A program made the position numbers and the translations under genes. Below, piece after piece: positions 1 to 7,602 of a stretch of 42,021 bases of DNA. Positions within the stretch are counted from its first letter, which is position 1. Every line of letters starts with the position of its first letter. The notes beneath the pieces are model-generated. The model worked only from the letters and a program-made list of their open reading frames with translations. It was not told where the DNA came from and ran no database searches. Source of the stretch: Bacteroidales bacterium (lineage in GTDB: Bacteria > Bacteroidota > Bacteroidia > Bacteroidales > P3); the NCBI GenBank assembly GCA_016283745.1, contig JAEENM010000005.1:1-42021 (forward strand), read 5' to 3'.

Positions 1-1
1 G

Positions 2-241
2 ATTTTCTTCGTGGAAGGGGTGCTGATTTCCGTCGTGGGGGTGTTTATAGGACTTGCCGTGGGATTTGTGGTGTGCTTTATGCAACAGCAGTTCGGCATA
101 GTGAAGATGGGCGACGGCAATTTCATCGTCGATGCCTTCCCTGTGGCGATGCACCTAATAGATTTCGTGGTCGTCTTTGCCCTTGTGATAGTGCTCTCGA
201 TGGCCTCGGTGTGGTTCACAGTACGTCGGGCGAAGTTCTGA
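2..241 (+). CDS. LolC/LolE-type (FtsX-like) ABC transporter permease, C-terminal fragment
   Basis: The reading frame is open from the left edge of the window, so only the last 79 residues are present and the real start lies outside. The fragment reads as one membrane segment (IFFVEGVLISVVGVFIGL), a loop with QQQFGIVKM, and a second membrane segment (FVVVFALVIVLSMASVW) ending in a short basic tail. This is the usual C-terminal layout of the LolC/LolE/FtsX permease family, which drives release of lipoproteins from the inner membrane together with the LolD ATPase. The family call rests on the pattern 'EGvlis.iG...G...c..QQ.fg.v'. The ORF-track start at base 11 is an internal GTG. Confidence 0.75.
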   Translation: MFFVEGVLISVVGVFIGLAVGFVVCFMQQQFGIVKMGDGNFIVDAFPVAMHLIDFVVVFALVIVLSMASVWFTVRRAKF

Positions 242-247
242 TTCTTT

Positions 248-335
248 CTCCTGCTCGCCTTCGCGTTTTTCTGTAAATCTTTTTTTTAGCTCCTGCTCGT
301 CTTCGCCGAGCGAAATCTATAAATCTTGTAAATAG
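248..335. repeat. Imperfect direct repeat, about 42-46 bp unit, two copies
   Basis: An 18-bp segment CTCCTGCTCGCCTTCGCG at 248-265 recurs at 290-307 with two mismatches. Each copy is followed by an A/T-rich stretch containing TAAATCTT. The repeat lies between the permease stop and the convergent thioredoxin gene, in non-coding DNA. Confidence 0.5.
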
Positions 336-336
336 C

Positions 337-353
337 TTTCGCCGAAGGCGAAA
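337..353. repeat. Small perfect hairpin between convergent genes
   Basis: TTTCGCC-GAA-GGCGAAA forms a 7-bp stem with a 3-nt loop. No T-run follows on either strand, so it is not a canonical intrinsic terminator. It could still be a weak or Rho-assisted stop for the permease transcript. Confidence 0.45.
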
Positions 354-478
354 ACTATTCAATAACTATAAACTGTAAACTATAAATTATAAACTATCAA
401 TTCGTTCCGAGTTCCGAACTCCGAATTCCGAATTAACTGACCACTGAATACTGACAACCGACAACTAACAACCTACTC
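353..478. repeat. Degenerate period-7 tandem array (about 18 heptamers)
   Basis: The stretch divides into consecutive heptamers in one register: TATAAAC-like units (367-401), then GAATTCC-like units (402-436), then CTGACAA-like units (437-471). The motif drifts from block to block while the 7-bp spacing is kept. The array runs into the stop codon of the thioredoxin gene at 473-475. It is non-coding apart from that overlap. Confidence 0.7.
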
Positions 479-1882
479 CTTAAATCCCGGTTCCAGAATC
501 TTGAAAATCTCTTCCAGCATCTTGGCGTCGATTTTCTTGGCAAGTATCTTCTTATCCTTGTCGAGCAGATAGATGACGGGGGTGGAAATGACATCGTACA
601 GCTCTTTCCAGTCCACATTGGCCACACCGCCGTTGTAGTTGTTCCAGTCGTACAGGTTCTTGTCCTTGATAAACTGCTGCCATTTGTCCTCCTCGTGGAT
701 GTCGGTGTTTATGGCGAAAGTGCCTATGTCGTAGGTCTTTGCATGTTTCTGGTAGAAATCGTGGAGGGCCGGAATTATCGTAGCGCAGTGTCCGCATGTC
801 GGCGACCAGAAAATAAGCAGGGTGTATTTGTTTTTGATGTCCGAAAGGTGGTGCCATTGGTCGTTGTAAAGCACACCGAACTCGGGAGCCGTCTCGCCCA
901 CGAGCAGTTTTTTCCATTTGGTGGCACGTTCCACCTCGGCGTCGATGTCGGAAGGTGAAGCCCAGAACGCCTCGCCGGTGGCGTAGTATTTCTCTATCAT
1001 GTGCACATACACCGCGTCGTGCGTCATAACGTTGCTGCGCAGGTATTTCTCCGCCAGGTAGTTAACAAGGTACTGGAACACATCCTTGGCGGGACGCGAT
1101 TTGTCTATCATCTTGTCGGCAAAGTCGCAGATAACGTCGGGCGAGGCCTGTCCCAGATACGTGTTGAAGAAACGTTCCACACGGTCGTAAAACACCGCCG
1201 AGGGGGTGCGCACCATGGCGTCGCAGTCGAGCGACATATTGTCGAAATAATGTTCGCCGTAATAGTCGGCGCGCTGTATTTTGGTAAGGGTGTCGCCTTT
1301 CTCGTCGGTTACAGGCACCACCACCTCTTTGGTGGCTTTAAGCATGCGGCAGAAAAGATATTCCGGATGGGCGGCGATAAGGCCTTCCTGTATGGTGTCA
1401 AGCTCACGGCGAAGGGCGAGCGAGCGTTTCTTTGCCAGCTCCTTGTCGGGAGTGTTCTTGGTTATGGAGTCGTGCATGCTATAATAATGCTGGTTGAGAC
1501 GCTGATAGTCGTAGAAAGCCTTGTTTTCGGGCGATCCGCTCACCTGCATGTTGGTAATCCAGTTGGCCTCGTCGGTCTTGAGGGTGAAAGTGGGTTTGTC
1601 GATGTTGACAATAAACTCGGCGTAGCGTCCCTGCGGGTTAGAGAAGAAATACACCCCCGGCTTCACCTCCTTGGTAGTGCTTTCAAAAACGAACTGACCT
1701 TTTTTGTTGATACGGGCGGTGTCCATTGCAGGAGTATATTTGCCGTAATAATAGCCCATATACAGCACTGTGTCCTTGGCGTTTTTTATCTGGACGGTTA
1801 TCTTGTATCCTTTCTTCGGTGCGGCGCTTACTACGCCAGCTATCAGTACCATTGCGGCCAGAGCCAAAATGTGTTTTCTCAT
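473..1882 (-). CDS. Secreted TlpA-like thioredoxin-fold protein (DUF4369/DUF5106 type)
   Basis: The protein is about 469 residues and predicted to be periplasmic. The start is taken at MRKHILALAA, 17 codons inside the longest ORF, because it opens a clean signal peptide ending near VVSAAP. The N-terminal part (ITVQIKNAKDTVLYMGYYYG) has the look of the DUF4369 beta-domain common in Bacteroidota TlpA proteins. A helical middle region follows. The C-terminal third is a thioredoxin fold with PEF, LLIFWSPTCGHC and a cis-proline in ISTPVIYLLD. The CGHC redox pair is intact. A role as a thiol-disulfide oxidoreductase in the envelope is inferred from family. It is convergent with the upstream permease and divergent from the ATPase island. 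Confidence 0.85.
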   Translation of the reverse strand: MRKHILALAAMVLIAGVVSAAPKKGYKITVQIKNAKDTVLYMGYYYGKYTPAMDTARINKKGQFVFESTTKEVKPGVYFFSNPQGRYAEFIVNIDKPTFTLKTDEANWITNMQVSGSPENKAFYDYQRLNQHYYSMHDSITKNTPDKELAKKRSLALRRELDTIQEGLIAAHPEYLFCRMLKATKEVVVPVTDEKGDTLTKIQRADYYGEHYFDNMSLDCDAMVRTPSAVFYDRVERFFNTYLGQASPDVICDFADKMIDKSRPAKDVFQYLVNYLAEKYLRSNVMTHDAVYVHMIEKYYATGEAFWASPSDIDAEVERATKWKKLLVGETAPEFGVLYNDQWHHLSDIKNKYTLLIFWSPTCGHCATIIPALHDFYQKHAKTYDIGTFAINTDIHEEDKWQQFIKDKNLYDWNNYNGGVANVDWKELYDVISTPVIYLLDKDKKILAKKIDAKMLEEIFKILEPGFKE

Positions 1883-2038
1883 AGGTATGTAGTTGTCGTT
1901 ATTGTTTAAACTATTAAAAACTGAAAAACTCAAAAATTATTGTATAGACACTTCAAAAGGTGTTTTTTTTACAAAAAGTGGGTGATTTTTGCAAAAAATC
2001 CAGCAATATCTATCGTAACGCACTACTCCAAAACCCGA

Positions 2039-2092
2039 TACAAACACCAATATCTCCATTACGCTTCGGAGCGTAACGCCGCGGAGCGTAAT
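2039..2092 (+). repeat. 54-bp repeat with palindromic core, copy 1
   Basis: This 54-bp block recurs at 4020-4073 in the same orientation with a single difference (GCG versus GCA). Inside it TTACGCT-TCGG-AGCGTAA forms a perfect 7-bp hairpin. A second AGCGTAAT lies 15 bp further on, so ATTACGCT can pair with either copy. The pair flanks the ATPase and membrane protein genes. Confidence 0.85.
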
Positions 2093-2130
2093 GGTATAAT
2101 AATTTGATAATGATTAAATTGCAAAATAAA

Positions 2131-2162
2131 TTTGGTTATTTTGTATAAAAAATGTATCTTTG
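2131..2162 (+). promoter_or_regulatory. Bacteroidota promoter for the AAA ATPase gene
   Basis: A -33 element TTTG (2131-2134) and a -7 element TATCTTTG (2155-2162) are separated by 20 bp, matching the TTTG/TAnnTTTG consensus. The expected transcript starts only about 15-20 nt before the ATG at 2187. Confidence 0.8.
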
Positions 2163-2186
2163 CAGAGCAATAAAAAAGTATTTGAT

Positions 2187-3311
2187 ATGAACCCTTTCAG
2201 TTTTGGAAATATAGTCCGTGGAGATGAGTTTTACGACAGAACTCGCGAGACCGAGTTGCTGGTTTCCACTCTCACTGGCGGCAACAATGTTGTGCTTTTC
2301 GCACCGAGGCGTTTTGGCAAAACCTCGCTTGTTTTCAAGGTTATGGAACAGCTGGAGTCGCAAGGTGTAGTTTGTGTGTATATAGATTTGATGGCGACCT
2401 ACTCGCTGGAAAGTCTTGTGGAGTCGTATGTCAATGCCGTGAAAGAAAAGCAGGGACGGATTGAGACATTCGCCAAAAATCTGTCAAAATGGGTGAAATC
2501 TATACGTCCGAAAGTGGATTTCGGTCCGGACGGTATGCCCTCGTTTTCGGTGGATTTTGAAAACGGCAAAGCCGATGCCGCTACAGTGGCCGAGGTTTTC
2601 GACCTACCTCAACACCTTGCACAAAAAGGCAAACGGGTTGTAGTAGTTATCGACGAGTTCCAAGAAATCACCCGTTTTCATAAATACGGGCTGGAGGGTG
2701 TTATGCGTTCCATAATTCAGCGTCAGAAGAACGTGAATTACATCTTTTTGGGCAGCAAGACTCACCTTATGATGCAGATGTTTGACAGTAAAAAACGTCC
2801 TTTCTACAACTCCGGCATACAGGTGCAGATAGGACCTCTCCCACAAGAAGACACCATTCGTTTCCTCCAGCAACGTTTTGCAAGCGACGGGATGGTAATT
2901 GGCGAGGAACAATGCAAGTATCTGATTGAGTGTGTCGGTGACATACCCTACTACATACAATTGTTGGCATCGGTGCTCTGGCAAAGGGTGGTAACAAACA
3001 AACATACAATAACAAACGACGATATTGACTTGTGTGTCGATGATATAATCGGACTTAAGGGGGATTACTACCAAGAGCAGTTCGACAAATATTCCGAACG
3101 CCAAAAAAGTCTGCTTAAGGCCATCGCCGTCGACGGATGTAACATATTTTCGTCCAGATATATACAGCTGCACAGACTAGCCCCCGCTTCGACAGTGCAG
3201 AAAAGTGTCGCCGTCCTAACCGAAGATGGCGTTATCGAAAAGGAAGGCGGCAACCATTTCATAAGCGACCCATTCCTGCGCCGATATATCATCGCAAAAT
3301 ACGGGTTGTGA
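2187..3311 (+). CDS. AAA+ family ATP-binding protein (ATPase_2/ORC1-like, Bacteroidota type)
   Basis: The protein has 374 residues. The ORF-track start at 2160 is a TTG inside the promoter, so the ATG at 2187 (MNPFSFGNIV) is preferred. The Walker A motif is APRRFGKTS near residue 50 and lacks the usual first glycine. Walker B is VVVVIDEFQEI near residue 160. 'NPF.FG..V....F..R..E' at the N-terminus and a winged-helix-like C-terminal third (LLKAIAVDGCN to FISDPFLRRYI) are typical of the ATP-binding proteins found in many copies in Bacteroidota. No cellular role is established for this group. It has no enzyme partner beside it except the membrane protein downstream. GC content is lower than in flanking core genes. 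Confidence 0.8.
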   Translation: MNPFSFGNIVRGDEFYDRTRETELLVSTLTGGNNVVLFAPRRFGKTSLVFKVMEQLESQGVVCVYIDLMATYSLESLVESYVNAVKEKQGRIETFAKNLSKWVKSIRPKVDFGPDGMPSFSVDFENGKADAATVAEVFDLPQHLAQKGKRVVVVIDEFQEITRFHKYGLEGVMRSIIQRQKNVNYIFLGSKTHLMMQMFDSKKRPFYNSGIQVQIGPLPQEDTIRFLQQRFASDGMVIGEEQCKYLIECVGDIPYYIQLLASVLWQRVVTNKHTITNDDIDLCVDDIIGLKGDYYQEQFDKYSERQKSLLKAIAVDGCNIFSSRYIQLHRLAPASTVQKSVAVLTEDGVIEKEGGNHFISDPFLRRYIIAKYGL

Positions 3312-3378
3312 TTATTATGTGTTACAGAATCCAAGTCATTCAAAAAAGACACTAGAACTTCTCAAACACGCTTAAGCC

Positions 3379-3972
3379 ATGAAAATCATCACAATAATAC
3401 GAAAAACCATTGGGATAATGGCTTTGGCATTATATATTGCCTCCATCCTATGCCATTTTTTTCTTGGCACGGACAAACATCTATTACATCAAACTGATGT
3501 ACATATTGTTTATGCCGCTATTATGATGACGGTCATTTATGGAATAGTCTGGCTTGTCATTGCAGTAAAAAGGCTTCATTGGGCGTTGAGAATGCTTATT
3601 GTTTTTGGCGCAATTATAAATATTATTATTGTTACATTTTTCGTCTATCACATAGGAATATTCGAACCAGATACAAAGATTTGGAGCGACAACCAGTTTG
3701 TCGTGTACCACGAAAGCAACAACGGAATCGAAGAAGGTCATTTCGTCTTGTACGAACGCGATGGTATTACAGAAAAACGATTATGTTCGTTAGGTACCAG
3801 CTGCAGTAATCCAATAAAAATCGAATACCACTTCAATAAAGAACAAAATTTGATAACAGAGGAATCCGATTGGGAATTCGACAACAGAAAATGGCACGAA
3901 ACAAAATACTACCGTCTTAGTGATGGGGAATTGTTGAATAAAGAGCAAAATAATCAAGATTTAGATGAGTAG
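3379..3972 (+). CDS. Uncharacterised small membrane protein
   Basis: I do not recognise this 197-residue protein. It begins MKIITIIRKTIGIMA and has three predicted membrane segments, around residues 8-28, 43-63 and 69-92. A soluble C-terminal domain of about 100 residues is rich in charged and aromatic residues (IWSDNQFVVYHESNNG, YHFNKEQNLITEESDW). The likely topology is a membrane anchor with a hydrophilic tail. It follows the ATPase gene by 67 bp on the same strand. It is the most A/T-rich gene in this half of the window, and both genes lie between the two 54-bp repeats. Co-transcription with the ATPase is plausible but no terminator or promoter settles it. Confidence 0.65.
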   Translation: MKIITIIRKTIGIMALALYIASILCHFFLGTDKHLLHQTDVHIVYAAIMMTVIYGIVWLVIAVKRLHWALRMLIVFGAIINIIIVTFFVYHIGIFEPDTKIWSDNQFVVYHESNNGIEEGHFVLYERDGITEKRLCSLGTSCSNPIKIEYHFNKEQNLITEESDWEFDNRKWHETKYYRLSDGELLNKEQNNQDLDE

Positions 3973-4019
3973 TCTCAACGGCACATTCAACATTCACAAC
4001 TTGCTATTTCTTAATTTAT

Positions 4020-4073
4020 TACAAACACCAATATCTCCATTACGCTTCGGAGCATAACGCCGCGGAGCGTAAT
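4020..4073 (+). repeat. 54-bp repeat with palindromic core, copy 2
   Basis: Identical to 2039-2092 at 53 of 54 positions and in direct orientation. Here the hairpin has one mismatch (TTACGCT-TCGG-AGCATAA), while the distal AGCGTAAT arm is intact and is followed by an A-run. Confidence 0.85.
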
Positions 4074-4138
4074 AAAAAAACTCTCAACAATCTAGAACTG
4101 GCAAATAAATTTTAGTCACTAACAACCACCCTCAAAAA

Positions 4139-4173
4139 ACTATTCACAATTCACTAATCACAATTCACTAAAA
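4139..4173. repeat. Period-7 tandem array (ACTATTC/ACAATTC type)
   Basis: Five consecutive heptamers, ACTATTC ACAATTC and then ACTAATC ACAATTC ACTAAAA, lie immediately upstream of the -7 element of the DUF4105 gene. They occupy the position where a -33 element would be expected. Confidence 0.7.
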
Positions 4174-4178
4174 ATTCG

Positions 4179-4186
4179 TATCTTTG
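4179..4186 (+). promoter_or_regulatory. -7 promoter element of the DUF4105 gene
   Basis: TATCTTTG followed by CAA matches TAnnTTTG exactly. No TTTG is seen 19-20 bp upstream, where the heptamer array lies. It is 25 bp from the ATG at 4211. Confidence 0.65.
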
Positions 4187-4210
4187 CAAACGTAAAAACA
4201 ACAACTTGAT

Positions 4211-5377
4211 ATGATTAAAAAGCTATTTACCAAAGTCGTTCTCTTTGCCGCATTTCTTACGGCAGGCGGTTTTGCCAACGCACAAACAACGCTCTCCGAC
4301 AACGCTTTCGCCAGCCTTATCACCTGCGGTCCGGGCAACGACTATTACCTCGCTTTCGGCCACACCTCCATACGTGTGTGCGACCCCGCCAGCGGCATCG
4401 ACCGTGTGTATAACTACGGCACTTTCGATTTCGACACCCCCAACCTGTACTGGAATTTCGTCCGAGGGTACCTCAACTACTGCGTGTCGGCGTGCAGCTA
4501 CCGCAATTTCGTGCTGTCGTACCAATACGAGGGCCGCTCGCTCGTGGAGCAGCGTCTGCGCCTCACACCCGACGAGTGTCGCCGACTCTTCGATGCCTTG
4601 GAGGACAACTGCCTGCCCGACAAGCGTTTCTACCTCTACGACTTTTTCCGCGACAACTGCGCCACCCGCGCCCGCGACATGATTGTCAACGCCCTCGACA
4701 ACCCCTCGCTCTTTGTCAACCGCACCGCCGACTCTAACCGCACCTACCGCCAGATGATCTATCCCTACACGGGACGTCTCAAATGGTGGCAGTTCGGCGT
4801 GGACCTGCTGCTTGGCATGCGCTGCGACCGCCCCGTGTCCACCAACGACTATATGTTTATCCCCTTCGACCTGCACGACCAGCTCGACACCACCGTGGTT
4901 TCCGCCACAGGCAAGCCCCTTGCCGAGCCCTCAGTGCAGATACTTACCGAGACCAAACAGCCCAACCCCGAGAGCCTCTCGCCCGACCTTGTTTTCTGGC
5001 TATTTTTCCTTGTTGTGGCCGTGCTCACCGTTGCGGGAGTCGTAAGAGGATGGCGTCTGCGCTGGCTCGACATACCGCTGTTTTCGGTGGTGGGACTGCT
5101 GTCCATAGTCATTTTGGTGATGTGGTTCTTCACCATACACTGGTGTACCAAATGGAATCTCAACGTATTGTGGCTCAACCCGTTGTTTCTTTACATACTG
5201 TTCCGCTTGCGCAAAAGCAACCGCATAGTGCTATATGTCACAATGGGCTTTCTTGCAGTGGTTTTGATAGGCTTTGCGTGGCTGCCACAGCAGTTCAACA
5301 CAGCGGTGTTCCCGATAGTTCTTGCACTGATGGCCCGTCTGGCAAGCTACCTTATTCCTCAACACAACAACAAATAA
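4211..5377 (+). CDS. DUF4105 (Lnb-like N-terminal periplasmic) membrane protein
   Basis: This 388-residue protein has a signal peptide ending near GGFANAQ. A periplasmic DUF4105 domain of about 200 residues follows, including ITCGPGNDYYLAFGHTSIRV, VYNYGTFDF and FFRDNCATRARD. About five membrane segments fill the C-terminal 135 residues (for example LVFWLFFLVVAVLTVAGVV and IVLYVTMGFLAVVLIGFAWL). The conserved H, NYG and DNC motifs resemble a cysteine-peptidase-like fold, but catalysis is not demonstrated for these proteins. The family is widespread in Bacteroidota with no firm function. A good -7 element precedes the gene. Confidence 0.85.
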   Translation: MIKKLFTKVVLFAAFLTAGGFANAQTTLSDNAFASLITCGPGNDYYLAFGHTSIRVCDPASGIDRVYNYGTFDFDTPNLYWNFVRGYLNYCVSACSYRNFVLSYQYEGRSLVEQRLRLTPDECRRLFDALEDNCLPDKRFYLYDFFRDNCATRARDMIVNALDNPSLFVNRTADSNRTYRQMIYPYTGRLKWWQFGVDLLLGMRCDRPVSTNDYMFIPFDLHDQLDTTVVSATGKPLAEPSVQILTETKQPNPESLSPDLVFWLFFLVVAVLTVAGVVRGWRLRWLDIPLFSVVGLLSIVILVMWFFTIHWCTKWNLNVLWLNPLFLYILFRLRKSNRIVLYVTMGFLAVVLIGFAWLPQQFNTAVFPIVLALMARLASYLIPQHNNK

Positions 5378-5417
5378 TAAGGAACATCTAAAAACACGAA
5401 AAAAAATAAAAAAAATC

Positions 5418-5494
5418 ATACCAATCATTTCAACTTTCAATTTTCAACCTTCAATTTAAAGATTTCAATTTTCAACTTTCAACTTTCAATTTTT
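5418..5494 (+). repeat. Period-7 tandem array (AACTTTC/AATTTTC type) abutting a start codon
   Basis: Eleven heptamers in one register, such as AACTTTC AATTTTC and AACCTTC, with one broken unit in the middle, end exactly at base 5494. The ATG of the next gene begins at 5495. The array fills the untranslated region of that gene and would be part of its mRNA leader. Confidence 0.75.
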
Positions 5495-6106
5495 ATGAAC
5501 TACGACACATCTATTTTCTGGAAATGGTTTCAGGACAACGCCGAACAGCTGACCATGCTTTCGGAGTACGACGAAGCCACACAAGACCAGCTCCTCGACC
5601 AGATGCAGGCACAGCTGGAGAAATACTGTCCCGCCCTTACTTTCGACATGTCGGAACCCAACAGCGACGGCCGCCGTGTGGTGTTCTCCGCCGAGGGCGA
5701 CGTGGATTTCTTCGAGCCTCTGCTCAAACTCACCGACGAAGCCCCCGACCTCGACTGGTGGGAGTTCATCCCGTTCAAACAGCCCAGTGGCAAGGATGTG
5801 AAGGTGCGTTTCGACAAATATACTTTCGACACCAAGAAGATGTATTTCGAGCCCCTCGAAACTGCCGAGGAGCCCGACATCCTCGGCCTGCGCGTGGCTT
5901 TCGACGGCGCCGACAACGACAACGAGGACATGCTGGTGGGCACCTACTCCACCATCGAAGCACTTATCGGCGAGTTCGACTGCGCCACCCTGCTGGGATA
6001 TTTCGAAATATGCCCCGTGCCACAAACTCCGGAAAAAGAAGGCCTCAAACCGCTGGCCGAACTCCCTGCTTTTGTGGAGTGGTTCAAACGTCAGAGAGAG
6101 AAGTAG
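5495..6106 (+). CDS. Uncharacterised acidic cytoplasmic protein (possibly DUF695-related)
   Basis: The protein has 203 residues, no signal peptide and no membrane segments, and is strongly acidic. It opens MNYDTSIFWKWFQDNAEQL. The 'fW.WF' start, a middle with VVFSAEGD and the pattern 'APDLDWWEFIPFKQP' resemble Bacteroidota proteins related to DUF695, but I am not certain of the family. No catalytic motif is visible. The start is fixed by the period-7 array ending immediately before the ATG. No ordinary promoter is visible in the leader, so it may be read from the DUF4105 promoter. Confidence 0.7.
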   Translation: MNYDTSIFWKWFQDNAEQLTMLSEYDEATQDQLLDQMQAQLEKYCPALTFDMSEPNSDGRRVVFSAEGDVDFFEPLLKLTDEAPDLDWWEFIPFKQPSGKDVKVRFDKYTFDTKKMYFEPLETAEEPDILGLRVAFDGADNDNEDMLVGTYSTIEALIGEFDCATLLGYFEICPVPQTPEKEGLKPLAELPAFVEWFKRQREK

Positions 6107-6197
6107 TAACCTAAAGAAAATCAACGCATAACGAGTATTAACAACAAAAAACTAATATCTTTTGGCGATTTTTGTTTCAAAAGTCCGATAAAAATGG

Positions 6198-6205
6198 TAT
6201 TTTCG
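6198..6205 (+). promoter_or_regulatory. Possible -7 element of purA
   Basis: TATTTTCG departs from TAnnTTTG at one base. A TTTG lies at 6171, 23 bp upstream, slightly too far. It would give a leader of about 85 nt. That leader contains a TGCCAAA...TTTTGGCA inverted repeat near 6217-6246. Confidence 0.3.
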
Positions 6206-6295
6206 CAAGTTGGATTGACATTGCCAAACAATCGCCGTTTTGGCAGCAACGCATTGTCGATTAAATATTTACGCAGATAAAACAAATAAACATTT

Positions 6296-7588
6296 ATGAG
6301 TAAAGTTGATGTATTGCTGGGCCTGCAATGGGGCGACGAAGGAAAAGGAAAAGTGGTTGACGTGCTTACGCCTAACTACGATGTTGTTGCACGTTTTCAG
6401 GGCGGCCCCAACGCCGGACACACCCTCGAGTTCAACGGAATAAAACACGTGCTGCACATAATACCCTCGGGAGTTTTCCATCCCGACAAGAAAAACGTCA
6501 TAGGCAACGGAGTGCTGATAGACCCCGTTATCTTCGAACGCGAGATAGAAGGACTGTGGAAGAAAGACGTGGATGCCACCAAAAACCTGTTCATCTCAAA
6601 GAAAGCGCACCTGATACTGCCCACACACCGTCTGCTCGACGCCGCCAACGAACAAGCCAAAGGCAACGAGAAGATAGGCTCCACGCTGAAAGGCATAGGT
6701 CCGGCCTACACCGACAAGATTGCCCGTACCGGTCTGCGCGTGGGCGACATCCTCGAATTCGACTTCCGCGAGAGATTCGAGCTACAGAAATTCCAGCACA
6801 TACGCATCGCCGAGATGCTCGACTTCGACATCGACAGTTTCCGTATCGAAAATATGAGCCTGCAGGAATACGAGGACCGCTGGTTCGCCTCGCTCGACAC
6901 CCTGCGTAATTTCAAACTGATAAACAGCGAGTATTTCCTCAACGAATGTCTTGCCAACGGCCTCAACGTGCTGGCCGAGGGCGCCCAAGGCTCCATGCTC
7001 GACATCGATTTCGGTTCCTACCCCTTTGTGACTTCGTCAACCACAGTAACCGCCGGCGTTTGCTCCGGATTGGGCGTGGCTCCTTCGAAGATTGACAAGG
7101 TGTTCGGCATCACCAAAGCCTACTGCACCCGCGTGGGCAGCGGTCCCTTCCCCACTGAATTGTTTGACAACGACGGCGACATACTGCGCAACAAAGGCAA
7201 CGAGTTCGGCTCCACCACAGGCCGTCCGCGCCGCTGCGGCTGGATCGACATCCCCGCACTGAAATACGCCTGCATGCTCAACGGCGTCACCGACCTGCTG
7301 GTCACCAAAATCGACGTGCTCAACGACTTCGAGACCATCAAAATGTGCAACAAATACATAATCGGAGGAAAAGAAACCGAAGAAATACCCTTCGAGTTCA
7401 ACTCGGTGGAGATCAAGCCCGTACTGAACGAATACCCCGGCTGGCAATGCGAGCTGCAAGGCACTCCCTCGTTCGACCAACTGCCGAAAAACGCCCTCAG
7501 CTACCTTGCCGAGATTGAGAAAGCCGTACACACCCCCATCAAGGCCGTTTCCATCAGTCCCGACCGCAAAGACGTACTTTTCAGATAG
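6296..7588 (+). CDS. purA: Adenylosuccinate synthetase
   Basis: This enzyme makes adenylosuccinate from IMP, aspartate and GTP, the first committed step to AMP, in the cytoplasm. The protein has 430 residues, the normal family length. Diagnostic motifs are QWGDEGKGK near residue 11, GGPNAGHT near residue 36, GIGPAY near residue 130, and GRPRRCGWID in the C-terminal half. The start MSKVDVLLGL is the first ATG of the ORF and places the phosphate-binding loop in its usual position. It stands alone, with no other purine genes in the window. Confidence 0.97.
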   Translation: MSKVDVLLGLQWGDEGKGKVVDVLTPNYDVVARFQGGPNAGHTLEFNGIKHVLHIIPSGVFHPDKKNVIGNGVLIDPVIFEREIEGLWKKDVDATKNLFISKKAHLILPTHRLLDAANEQAKGNEKIGSTLKGIGPAYTDKIARTGLRVGDILEFDFRERFELQKFQHIRIAEMLDFDIDSFRIENMSLQEYEDRWFASLDTLRNFKLINSEYFLNECLANGLNVLAEGAQGSMLDIDFGSYPFVTSSTTVTAGVCSGLGVAPSKIDKVFGITKAYCTRVGSGPFPTELFDNDGDILRNKGNEFGSTTGRPRRCGWIDIPALKYACMLNGVTDLLVTKIDVLNDFETIKMCNKYIIGGKETEEIPFEFNSVEIKPVLNEYPGWQCELQGTPSFDQLPKNALSYLAEIEKAVHTPIKAVSISPDRKDVLFR

Positions 7589-7602
7589 ACAATAAAAAAC
7601 AA

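Noticed and set aside
353-478. CRISPR array
   Set aside because: The units are 7 bp with no spacers and no cas genes are in the window.
1001-1909. 302-residue plus-strand ORF opposite the TlpA-like gene
   Set aside because: It is a shadow ORF. The minus-strand frame has a signal peptide, CGHC and a thioredoxin fold.
1947-1972. Terminator-like ACACTT-CAAA-AGGTGT plus T-run on the plus strand
   Set aside because: The stem is short, includes a wobble pair, and no plus-strand gene ends upstream of it.
2160-2186. TTG start of the ATPase ORF
   Set aside because: The TTG is part of the TATCTTTG promoter element; the ATG at 2187 fits the family start.
2187-3972. Known phage-defence system
   Set aside because: No nuclease, toxin or other recognised effector domain accompanies the ATPase; only its genomic setting is suggestive.
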